This document shows, in pieces, positions 1-7,094 of a DNA stretch of 10,053 bases. This DNA is from Euperipatoides rowelli (Eukaryota; Onychophora; Udeonychophora; Euonychophora; Peripatopsidae). How positions within the stretch are numbered: position 1 is the first letter of the stretch; the number at the start of each line of letters is the position of its first letter. The notes beneath the pieces are model-generated. The model saw only the letters and a list, made by a program, of their open reading frames with translations, was not told where the DNA came from and did no database searches. The position numbers and the translations under genes are program-made. The stretch lies in assembly GCA_003024985.2 (NCBI GenBank), contig PXIH01S0008368.1; one strand, written 5' to 3'.

Positions 1-427
1 AAATCCAACAAACAGGTTTTCTTTTCTAAATGTCCACATACAACCGAAATCATTTCAGCTCGTATTTTCACCATATTTCCTGTATGTCCAAACAATACAT
101 TATGTTAAATATTTCCAAAATCTATAACAGATACAAAAAAACTTAAATAGTATTTTATGTTCTATTTTTAATCAGTAATTTTAATATATAAAAAAATAAA
201 AAATCCAACAAACCTATTTTTTTATGCTTATTTTGCTAAATGTCTGTATTCATTACCGCTTGTTTTTACTGTATGTACAAATAATACATCGTTAAATAAT
301 TCAAAATCTATAACTGCTAGAAAAAAGCTTAAATAGTATTTTTTGTTCAATTTTTTATCAGCAATTTTAATATACATATTAAAAAAATCCAACAAAGATA
401 TTTTTTTATGAATTTATTTCTAAAATT
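1..427. repeat. Tandem repeat array, 184-200 bp units, about 2.2 copies, open at left edge
   Basis: Each unit begins with AAATCCAACAAA at positions 1, 201 and 385. Units 1 and 2 also share, in the same order, a CTAAATGTC block, a TGTATGT block with AATACAT, CAAAATCTATAAC, CTTAAATAGTATTTT, and ATCAG or CAATTTTAATATA near the end. Unit 1 is 200 bp and unit 2 is 184 bp. Unit 3 decays after about 40 bp, around position 427. Identity between units looks like 70-80% with small indels, so the array is old or degenerate. It starts exactly at base 1, so more copies probably lie to the left. It resembles a minor satellite or the tandem core of a non-autonomous element; nothing in it is coding. Confidence 0.85.
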
Positions 428-870
428 CGCAATAAAAAAAAAAAGTAAAAAGCCAGTTCTTAAATGTTCGTTAGAGCTAGAATTTTCTGGTTTTGATTTT
501 TGAAATCGGCATTAAATTCTGATTTAAAAAATGCATAAGTTCATTCATAAATTTTTTATAATATTTGAATTACAGATATCTGAACGAAATATGTGAGTCG
601 TCGCAGTGTATCTGAGAGATAAAATCAAAGGAAAGCGATATATGCCTTGCCGTCACAACACCGTAAAAAACTCATTAATTTAGGAGCATTAAACGCTGTA
701 TAATATTCTAGCTATGTATTTCACAAATTAATTATGTATTTCACAAATACTGTGACGACTGCGGGGTTAAAGATAAATTAAGAATATTTCTATCCTTCCA
801 AGATTACAAAAGGAAGCTTTCAAAAATATTTTGGGTATGATATTAATTTGATGATTAAACTGTTTCTACA
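428..870. other. AT-rich spacer with an imperfect dyad and a short tandem duplication
   Basis: No gene is visible. AGTCGTCGCAG (596-606) is the near reverse complement of CTGTGACGACT (750-760), with 10 of 11 positions matching. TATGTATTTCACAAAT occurs twice in tandem (713-728 and 733-748), immediately inside the right arm of the dyad. Between the arms lies a modest GC-richer stretch that also contains CCGTCACAACACCG. This could be the remains of a small terminal-inverted-repeat element, but the arms are too short to be sure. Confidence 0.4.
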
Positions 871-1096
871 TAATGATTTATTCTAGAGTAATATAGACAG
901 ACCAGGTTCCTATTCTGAACCGGCGTACTTGGTTAAAAAAACCTGGCAAGGTGTTATAAGCCAGGGAAAACAAATGTTCCATAACTGGCACCGCTGGGAC
1001 ACGAACCTGTACTAATTCCAGCATATGACTTCAGCACAGATTGAGTCAGCATCGCTACTGTCTGTACATCGATGTTGAGACTTCTTAATGATTTAT
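871..1096 (-). mobile_element. tRNA-derived SINE-like insertion with 11-bp target-site duplication
   Basis: A GC-richer 204-bp segment (882-1085) is flanked by perfect direct copies of TAATGATTTAT at 871-881 and 1086-1096, as expected for a target-site duplication made by LINE-type retrotransposition. Read on the minus strand, it carries TAGCGATGCTG (1057-1047). This matches the polymerase III A-box pattern TRGYNNARNNG except for one base. GGTTCGTGTCC (1007-997) is close to the B-box GGTTCGANTCC. The two starts lie 50 bp apart, near the spacing in a tRNA. The head would be at 1085 and the tail towards 882. The tail has no long A-run, so the partner LINE probably recognises a specific 3' sequence rather than poly-A. 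I do not recognise the family. Short length, internal promoter and duplication agree with one another, which makes this the best-supported mobile element here. Confidence 0.7.
997..1007 (-). promoter_or_regulatory. B-box-like polymerase III promoter motif in the SINE
   Basis: Read on the minus strand the sequence is GGTTCGTGTCC, against consensus GGTTCGANTCC. The A-box-like partner TAGCGATGCTG starts 50 bp upstream, at 1057 on the minus strand. In related elements these two boxes bind TFIIIC and place the start site a few bases to tens of bases upstream of the A-box. A run of seven Ts further downstream in the element (minus strand, near 934-940) could stop polymerase III early. Confidence 0.5.
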
Positions 1097-2065
1097 CATG
1101 TAAATAGAGGGATGTTCCACTTGAGTAAAGGTCGTTTTTATTTTAAAAAAAAAATGGACCATAATAGCAAAAAGGATGAATTGGAATATGATTTTTTTAC
1201 AAGTATTTAAACAATTAATTCATGGAATTTCCAGCCTTTAGTTGAAAAGTTAGCGAATATTCTAGTTTAGTATAGCATATGCTATTGTTTCTCAACACTG
1301 ACATAACAAAATGTTGTTTTAAGGGGGAGGAGCTAAAGACATTATTTTGAAAATGGAATTGTAAATGACTATTTTTAAAAAAAAAAAAAAAAAAACACAA
1401 TCTTCTAGTGCAGTAATTTGAAGGTTGAAACTATTTTTTTATTTTATTTTTTCTAGTGGATATTTTTTTTTTAGTAAAAATCTTTGAAAATCAATAAATA
1501 AAATATTAAAAAATCAGTTACATTTGACCTTTAAAGTAATGACTGACTACACATATACTAATGGTTAAAAAATTGCCATTCTTCCTCTTATCACAGCAAA
1601 ACATGGAAAATATTAGTCAAATAATATAACGAACAATCAGTTGGCAAATATAAAATTATAATAAAAAATTGTAATTTTTTTTTAAAAAAATTATGTTAAA
1701 CTTAGGCTTACATGTAAAAGAACTTGTTTAAATTAAATATATTAAATGGTATGTATGCTGATAATTATTTAACACATTTTTTTTTATATTTAAAATAGAT
1801 TGATATTAGCTTGGGTAAATGTGTATGGTGAGTTTACTTCATTGCAAAAATGGATGGATGGAATTATAGTAATTACATGCATAGCGTTTTAAATTTAACA
1901 CTGTTATATCTATTTATCTTTTTTTTTGTCTTCTTTCTCTGTCATTTTAAACGTTTTATGTCATGCGTGCATATTTATGCTATCATACTTTGTAAAGTAT
2001 GATATTTGCAACAAAGAATGATCAAATAGATAGCAGAAATGAAATTTTCAATAATTCCTACTTAG
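1097..2065. other. AT-rich non-coding stretch with poly-A tracts and one long palindrome
   Basis: No coding region is supported. The main landmarks are a 19-base A-run (1377-1395), several shorter A and T runs, and a perfect hairpin at 1981-2004. The hairpin arms TATCATACTTT and AAAGTATGATA are separated by only GT. The long A-run lacks any upstream sequence that I recognise as a retrotransposon body. Confidence 0.6.
1981..2004. repeat. Perfect 11-bp palindrome with a 2-nt centre
   Basis: The arms 1981-1991 (TATCATACTTT) and 1994-2004 (AAAGTATGATA) are exact reverse complements around GT. It could extrude as a cruciform or be a relic of a transposon end. Nothing next to it points to a regulatory use. 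Confidence 0.75.
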
Positions 2066-2089
2066 ACACTGTAGTAGTCCTACATTAGA
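2066..2089 (+). repeat. 24-bp dispersed direct repeat, copy 1
   Basis: An exact 24-nt match to 3650-3673 on the same strand. It begins ACACTGTAGTAGTCC and ends TACATTAGA. The middle is itself a small dyad, with TGTAG and CTACA around five bases. Upstream flanks of the two copies look loosely alike (AAATTTTCAATAATTCCTA here, a similar TAATTTTAATCATGCTTA-like string at copy 2). Both may be relics of one older dispersed repeat. Confidence 0.8.
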
Positions 2090-2348
2090 AATAAGTAGAT
2101 TGGCCATGGGAGGAAAGAGTTAAGACACAATATAAATTAATTATAAATAGCAGTAAGACATGAAGGGTTAAACAAACAAAAAAAAACCCACTGAACCCTA
2201 GATAGACATATGATAAAGCAAGCCAAGTGATGAACAATTATATAGATCCTTGTATTTATTAAAGTCATAATTTATAAATGAATAATTACACAGCAATATA
2301 AAGATCTGAGCAAATGAGTGGAATACGTAACTCGTAAAAAAAAAATTG
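2090..2348. other. AT-rich spacer, nothing identified
   Basis: Low-complexity AT-rich sequence with short A-runs. I see no reading frame, inverted repeat or promoter motif that I can support. Confidence 0.5.
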
Positions 2349-2528
2349 AATGAAAGTTGTTATTATTATTCTACTGATTGCCTTTTCCCTGATAAGATGG
2401 ATACTCTTTTCCACCATAAGGAATGAAATCCTAATAGAGCTGAAACCATGAGCCACCAACACCTATTTAGCCAAAGGTTGACCACCAAGCTAGACAAGGA
2501 CCCAGAGAAGCCATTCATCCAGCTATAG
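2349..2528 (+). pseudogene. GC-richer island with an interrupted coding-like frame, unrecognised
   Basis: The composition rises well above its surroundings. One frame is open from about 2349 to 2423, is broken by TGA at 2424-2426, and continues open from 2427 to the TAG at 2526-2528. After the stop it has an ATG at 2448 followed by 25 further codons, with a charged segment reading KLDKDPEKPF near the end. I do not recognise the protein. Just left of the island is a TATTATTATT stretch (2361-2370). Read from the minus strand this would be an (AAT)n tail, so the island could instead be the 3' end of a LINE or SINE on the minus strand. A chance open frame is also possible at this length. There is no clear splice structure. 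Confidence 0.25.
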
Positions 2529-3649
2529 AACTCTAAATTATCTTATGTGTATGTTTGATTTAAAAAAAATTCCCATACATTAAATTGTTACTGTTGACAT
2601 TCGATTTAAATGCACTCTGTTCATTTACTTTGATTCTTAGTAAAATGTTATGCATAATTAATTGATTATTATAATTAAATCCAAACTAAAATAAAACGTG
2701 ATCAATGTATATTATTTATTTCCTATTAATCATGCTCTTTATTATAGGTTGAAGATATCAGGGTTTGATTTTTCCCTATAAAAATATATTTATTGTAGGT
2801 TGTTTCTGAAATCACCACAATAACACTCCTTTGGACTTTAGGTGAAACTTTATCATAAACTAACATATTGCTATACAAATGTTGTGATTGTTTTTAAAAT
2901 ATATTTTTTTTTTTATGTGGAAAAATATTTCAATGCTAAGTCTCACTGCGAAGAATTATAACCCATCAATTCGTTCACAGATTAAACTATACGGAAACCA
3001 CAAAAAATTACCGTGCTTTTGACTTAATTTTTTTTTTGTGAGTAGTTGTCAATATGGCCGCTTTATGAATTCTGGCATTTTTACAATATAAGGCAAATAC
3101 TTAGTGGTGATCTTTCAGATGATTTTTAACAGGGGTAAACAATTTTCCCTAAATTTTATTTGTTTAACGAATTGATTAAACCAAAATTGCATATTAGCTA
3201 TATAGGTGTTTGAAACATTTTAAAAAATGAAGGCTAAATCATTTTATAACCTAACCATGCATTTCAAGTAATTTGTGTTATTCATTTATTTATCCATCCC
3301 ATACTTCCATTTTGCCCATAGATAAAAATCAAAATCATCATAAGAATTACTATCATATTAAAAACAATTTGACATCCCTGTTTATTTTACATATTATAAA
3401 AGGATGTTTTGATAAACAATTTCAATGCTAAAGTATTTACTACGTTATATATATAGTATATATAATATAATGATATATCTTATGTTCCATACTCAAAAAG
3501 TATAAATAGGCATTGATTTAAATGGTTCAAAATTTTGCTGGAGTGATAAAAATGGCAATATTTTGAAATAGGTCAATGATAAAATGTTGATCATTGGCAT
3601 CAATTAACTGAATGATGGTGTAATTTTAATCATGCTTACATAAACCTAC
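2529..3649. other. AT-rich non-coding stretch
   Basis: This stretch holds poly-A/T runs and a short TA-rich patch around 3445-3478. No open frame, RNA gene or bordered repeat is visible to me. Confidence 0.55.
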
Positions 3650-3673
3650 ACACTGTAGTAGTCCTACATTAGA
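3650..3673 (+). repeat. 24-bp dispersed direct repeat, copy 2
   Basis: Identical to 2066-2089 over 24 nt and in the same orientation, 1,584 bp downstream. The bases on the right of the two copies diverge at once (AATAAG versus TAAACT), so this is a defined block edge and not a gradually fading similarity. Confidence 0.8.
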
Positions 3674-3742
3674 TAAACTGCTGAAAATTGTCATATATTT
3701 TAGGTCTTTATTTTTTTTGAAGAATGTATTAGTCATTCATAT

Positions 3743-3837
3743 ACTTAAAACTTTCTGAGGGTTTGTTTCGTTTCAGTCAGTGATACTGCCAGCCCCCTGA
3801 GGGTAACCTACTCCCGACTTAAAACTTTCTGAGGGTT
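3743..3837. mobile_element. 53-bp insert bounded by identical 21-bp direct repeats
   Basis: The 21 bases at 3743-3763, beginning ACTTAAAACTTTCTGAGG, recur exactly at 3817-3837. Between them sit 53 bp (3764-3816) that are much richer in G and C than the flanks and include TCAGTCAGTGATACTGCC and CCCCTGAGGGTAACC. A GC-rich insert between perfect direct repeats fits a target-site duplication around a heavily 5'-truncated retroelement. It could also be a templated filler insertion at a repaired break. The insert has no poly-A tail and is too short to classify. Confidence 0.55.
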
Positions 3838-4720
3838 AATGGAAAAATTATCAAAAGTTAAATATAAATTATGAAATTAAACTCAATACAAAGTTTATTT
3901 GTTTTCAATATGAAGGTTATAAAATGTTCCAAAATCCAGAAATCTTTAATTTTACATTGGTTCTGCATGTATAAATGTTAAAAAATCAATGACACATGAT
4001 TTAAAAAATTGGTTGGTGGAAGAGCCAGACAATGTCCCCATTCACCTTGGCAATTAGTTCAACTGTGAATGACCCATATCTCAACCAAGAACAAAGAGTT
4101 GCATTTGAATGTTCATTTTTTTTTTCCTAATTCGGCCAGGTTAATTAATATCAAGCCCTGCGAACAAAATTCTATTTCATATCCGATTAGTTTCTATGAG
4201 AATACATCTCTGTCTTAATGTAATATCAGTTAATATAATATTTTAGTTTGTGTAAACATTTTACTTATAACCGGACATGTCTATTTTCTCTCTCTTTTCT
4301 AATTGATTAATAAATAAACTAACAGAAATCCTGTTTTAATGAATTACTCATTATCTTTTGATCCCTCACACTCAAGTGTATGTAACAATTTCACAAACAT
4401 TATTAGGCTTATCTATGTGATATGTTCTGAGAAAAAAAATCAATTCAGGCTAAAGTTTAATAATGACGGAATAATGATGAGCTGAAAAAATACTTTGAAT
4501 TTCTAGAAGAAACATATACAGTATACGATGATTACGGATTTATATATTAATGCCATTTTATGATGTGCTTAACATTTGAGAACACAAAATTTAAAAACAT
4601 AATTGAATCGCCTTTTCCATACTGCAAACTAACACTACAATTTTATTCTGTGTTGTCGTAAACTAAGATTAAAACTTGGGTATTTGTATTTTAATAAGCA
4701 ATTTTTTAAACAGAAAAGTT
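3838..4720. other. AT-rich non-coding stretch with a slightly GC-richer patch
   Basis: Around 4015-4175 the sequence is less AT-rich (for example GAAGAGCCAGACAATGTCCCC), but I found no open frame, terminal repeats or RNA structure there. The rest is low-complexity AT-rich DNA. Confidence 0.5.
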
Positions 4721-4906
4721 ATGACTCGTAAAGATCTCACAAGAACCAATTTAATATGGCTCAATTGCAGTTGAACCAGGTTCACGTTCACAAGGACAAT
4801 GAATAAGGTTCAACGGATGCTCAATCAATATCAGACTACTGGCTCTTTTGTGTCAAGAGCAGATGAAAATGTACAACATTCATGTGCGCTAGTCAAGTGC
4901 AGATGA
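4721..4906 (+). pseudogene. Decayed fragment resembling a transposase-type helix-turn-helix domain
   Basis: A single frame runs from ATG at 4721 to TGA at 4904-4906, with one internal TGA at 4772-4774. After the internal stop it reads TRFTFTRTMNKVQRML followed by NQYQTTGSF, then SRADENVQHSC. The arrangement of a TR-x-T start, a hydrophobic-spaced helix, then Q-[FY]-x-x-TGS is typical of the N-terminal helix-turn-helix of Tc1/mariner-like transposases and of the DUF4817-type helix-turn-helix found in many invertebrate repeat proteins. In the latter the TGS is followed, after a short basic stretch, by a [TP]-E-N-V motif, here ADENV. This is recognition from memory of family patterns, not a search. 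The fragment lacks any catalytic domain, carries a stop, and contains a partial tandem duplication, so it is a relic and not a working gene. Confidence 0.35.
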
Positions 4907-4915
4907 AAATGTACA
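4852..4915 (+). repeat. 40-bp-period partial tandem duplication
   Basis: GTCAAG followed by A or T and then GCAGATGAAAATGTACA occurs at 4852-4875 and 4892-4915, with 23 of 24 positions identical. The 40-bp period is not a multiple of three, so the second copy is read in a different frame from the first. If the surrounding sequence was once coding, the duplication arose after it stopped being constrained. Confidence 0.75.
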
Positions 4916-5119
4916 TGTGAATGGTACTGTTCAGCTGCAAATAAAGTGTCCATGCGAATAAAGCCTAAAAGTCTTTGTCATGTTGATGAACAAAAAAAGG
5001 AAAGAGATATTTTTTTTTAAATTTTAAATCCTTTGTTTCATTTAGGCATTGCTTTAAAGCTAATTGATATTCAATAATAAAATATAAATTAATTTTATTT
5101 AAATTCTTGAAAAGTGGTG
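4916..5119. other. Tail of the GC-richer island grading into AT-rich spacer
   Basis: Two AATAAA hexamers (within GCAAATAAAGTG near 4938-4949 and GCGAATAAAGCC near 4955-4966) resemble polyadenylation signals on the plus strand. No transcript evidence or intact gene accompanies them, and such hexamers are common in AT-rich DNA. Nothing else is visible. Confidence 0.35.
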
Positions 5120-5183
5120 CAACAGACTAGCGTCTAAGTATCAAACTTACCATTGCTTATTCCTCTCAAAACTCGCCGTTGAC

Positions 5184-5210
5184 GGCCCTTGATTGGTTAA
5201 CGGTAGGGCC
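5184..5210. repeat. Short hairpin inside the MITE-like element
   Basis: GGCCCT (5184-5189) pairs with AGGGCC (5205-5210) across a 15-nt loop. It sits in the GC-richest part of the element, just inside the left end. It probably belongs to the folded structure of the element and is unlikely to be a terminator in this animal-like setting. Confidence 0.5.
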
Positions 5211-5292
5211 ACTGGAAGTATCATATTATTAAAAAAAAAGTATATTGCACCTCTTTGTCATAAGGTCAGGGCTTAGTGAATTCCACATGTAG

Positions 5293-5315
5293 TTAGGGTA
5301 CAGGGTTAGGGTTAG
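5293..5315 (+). repeat. Short degenerate TTAGGG tract
   Basis: The tract reads TTAGGG, TACAGGG, TTAGGG, TTAGAA. This is the animal telomere unit found in vertebrates, molluscs and many other phyla, and it differs from the insect unit TTAGG. It lies inside the MITE-like element, so it is more likely part of that element than a scar of telomere joining. Confidence 0.6.
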
Positions 5316-5346
5316 AACTCTAAATAATAATAAAAAAAAGCATACA

Positions 5347-5422
5347 CCATTTTGGAGGGGGAAAAAAAAGTTTGTTACCTAGACGCTAGTCAACACAGGT
5401 CTACCTAATATCTCCAAAATGG
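5347..5422. repeat. Inverted repeat straddling the right end of the MITE-like element
   Basis: CCATTTTGGAG (5347-5357) is the exact reverse complement of CTCCAAAATGG (5412-5422). One arm is inside the element and the other lies outside its right terminal repeat. Beyond the arms there is further inverted similarity (AAAGCATACA against ATACACGCTTT). The true element may therefore be longer, or a second foldback element may overlap this end. Confidence 0.6.
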
Positions 5423-6232
5423 AAACAAAAATACACGCTTTATTTTTCCCAGTTTATTTGAAATGAATAACAGCTGCAGATAAATAATGCACTTTAATTT
5501 TGTAATACAGTAGATTCTATTACAAATTATTTATTACACATAATTTTTTATTATTATTGAAAGCTTTTCTGTTTTTTTTTTAATGTCTTCTTTGATATTT
5601 GATGCTTCAGTGGTTAATCTAAAATGAGTATGTGGTTTTGTTTACTTCATAAATAAAAGACCTCTCCTTCTTATTTTCAATTTACACTTCACAATTTGCT
5701 TAGCCAAATCATAACAACTGGGTTGCTTTGTATTTTGAGTTTCTCAAAATTCTTTTCAAAAATAATTAGAAAAGGTTCAAATATAAAAACCAATATTGAC
5801 AGACACATCATACTCGCAGAGCATTTAGAAATAATATCCACCCCCCCCCCCTCCAATTCCTCAATAGTTTTTTCTTCAACACTCATGTAAATGTTGATCT
5901 GCATATATTATCAGAAACTAAAAGAATGGAAGCTTTCTAACTGCATTTTATTTTATTTTATTTTTAACTCATGCAGAAACAAAAAGCTTCTCAGATAATC
6001 CTATTATTTTTGCATTGGAAAAGGTAAGGCTAGACTGAAGATTAGCTGAAAAGTTTTAGCAATTACAGAAACGATTTAGGATAATAAAGGGATTTAGGCT
6101 TTTTTTTTTTTTTTTTTTTAAAAAAAAAAGGAAAATCTCATTTCCTTCTCAAAGTAAACAAAGTTAATGTTTTAGAGAAAAAAATACTTTGTCTTTTAAC
6201 AATTAAAAATAGTATATTAAAAATTAAAGCCA
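5423..6232. other. AT-rich stretch with C11 and T20A10 runs, no gene
   Basis: Homopolymers stand out: eleven C at 5841-5851, and twenty T followed directly by ten A at 6100-6129. Short frames of 64 and 71 codons overlap on opposite strands around 5690-5900, but neither has a recognisable domain. I treat both as chance. Confidence 0.55.
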
Positions 6233-6547
6233 TTGCTTAAATTAAAAAACAGTAGAGCAAAGATAACATTCAAAAAATTATTTGGCTAACGGACATTGGT
6301 AATAATTTTTATTAAAATTTATTCATAACAGTATTGTAACTAATCACACACACCAAAGCCTCGATTTGAGTTATAGGCCAGTTTGGTTCCTAAAATATGG
6401 CCTTACTTGGCCTTTTCTACATATGGAATGAGCGCCGTCCTCTTCCTTCCATTTCTTTTTATAGTATTCTGTCGGTAACGTGTGCGAGTGCTATGCTGTA
6501 TGTGTTCTATATTGATGCTAATACACTATACAAAAATGCGCACGGCT

Positions 6548-6663
6548 GATTTTTTTCCCCCTTCTCAATACGTGCTTAGCACAAGATGTTCTATTTTTAT
6601 AAATGATTATTTTTCTTCTTCTCAATACGTGCGTGCTTAGTGCAAGATGTTCTATTTTTTAAA
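6548..6663 (+). repeat. 57-bp tandem duplication
   Basis: Copy 1 (6548-6604) and copy 2 (6605-6663) share CTTCTCAATACGTG, then CTTAG, then GCAAGATGTTCTATTTTT with single-base changes. Copy 2 has an extra GTG-type insertion (CGTGCGTGC instead of CGTGC). It lies only on the left side of the outer foldback and has no counterpart on the right. Confidence 0.75.
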
Positions 6664-6939
6664 AAAATATTCAGATACAGTGGCAATCTTTTCAGTAAAA
6701 TTATTGAATTAAAAAAATAGTTGATAATCAGGTTTAATTAACCAAAGGTTCCACTTTGTTTTATTTTATTTCAATCTTTAAAGTTTATGCAGCCAACAAA
6801 ATTACATGTATATATAAATTNTGGAATTGACCAGCTGTAACTCGTATTTGGTTTAAGAGATGACCAACAAACTCAGTAAAAGTGCAAAACAAGCAAGTTA
6901 TGTTACCTTCATCTTGTTGTGTGGATTGTAAACAATGAA

Positions 6940-6980
6940 GGTGCAGCCAGTTATGTATCCAAAAAAGCAAGAGCTGCACC
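6940..6980. repeat. Perfect 8-bp GC-rich inverted repeat
   Basis: GGTGCAGC (6940-6947) and GCTGCACC (6973-6980) are exact reverse complements separated by 25 nt. They lie in the GC-richer part of the foldback interior, next to the open stretch described for 7040-7093. Confidence 0.55.
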
Positions 6981-7039
6981 CAAATTTAAAAAATACCGCG
7001 AGGTAACGCACATTGTATGCGACACTTATTTATTTTTAC

Positions 7040-7093
7040 CTGAAGGCCACGAGAGTCATCGTCACGTCCTGTATTGTCCAGTGGAGCACCAGC
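7040..7093 (-). other. Exon-like 54-nt GC-rich segment, speculative
   Basis: Read on the minus strand, a pyrimidine-rich TCTATCTCTTAG precedes the segment and CAG followed by GTAAAA ends it. These are acceptable animal 3' and 5' splice sites. The segment is 54 nt, exactly 18 codons. Two of its three frames are open: one reads AGAPLDNTGRDDDSRGLQ, another LVLHWTIQDVTMTLVAF. Its composition is clearly higher in GC than the surroundings. The acceptor tract belongs to the end of the inner foldback arm (7095), so the exon would depend on transposon sequence. On the plus strand the same DNA lies in an open stretch from 6880 to 7104 without a proper ATG start. I recognise no protein in any frame, and decoy splice pairs are frequent in AT-rich DNA. 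Confidence 0.15.
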
Positions 7094-7094
7094 C

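Larger units (their letters stand above)
5120..5395. mobile_element. MITE-like element with 24-bp terminal inverted repeats
   Basis: The left end (5125-5148, starting GACTAGCGTCTAAG) and the right end (5368-5391, ending CCTAGACGCTAGTC) are reverse complements with only two mismatches in 24. Weaker similarity continues inward (TTCCTCTCAAAAC versus CCCCCTCCAAAAT on the reverse of the right side). CAACA lies directly outside both ends (5120-5124 and 5391-5395) and may be a 5-bp target-site duplication, sharing one base with the right repeat. The roughly 266-bp interior has no coding capacity, so the element would have been moved by a transposase made elsewhere. The superfamily is uncertain: a 5-bp duplication is not diagnostic. 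Confidence 0.65.

Noticed and set aside
1215-1400. 61-codon minus-strand frame starting with a run of phenylalanines
   Set aside because: It begins on a non-ATG codon, and the phenylalanine run is simply the 19-base A-run read in reverse. No domain is visible.
5293-5315. Interstitial telomere scar
   Set aside because: Only about three imperfect units, and they lie inside an element with its own terminal repeats.
5689-5904. Overlapping 71-codon minus-strand and 64-codon plus-strand frames
   Set aside because: Both occupy the same AT-rich DNA with a C11 run inside. Neither has a recognisable motif or suitable context, so they look like chance openings.
6100-6129. T20A10 run as a bacterial-style terminator or a retroelement tail
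   Set aside because: No GC stem precedes it and no element body is attached. The setting is eukaryotic, and homopolymer expansion is sufficient.
6785-6979. 64-codon minus-strand frame
   Set aside because: It contains the ambiguous base at 6821, lies in the interior of the foldback, and shows no family signature.
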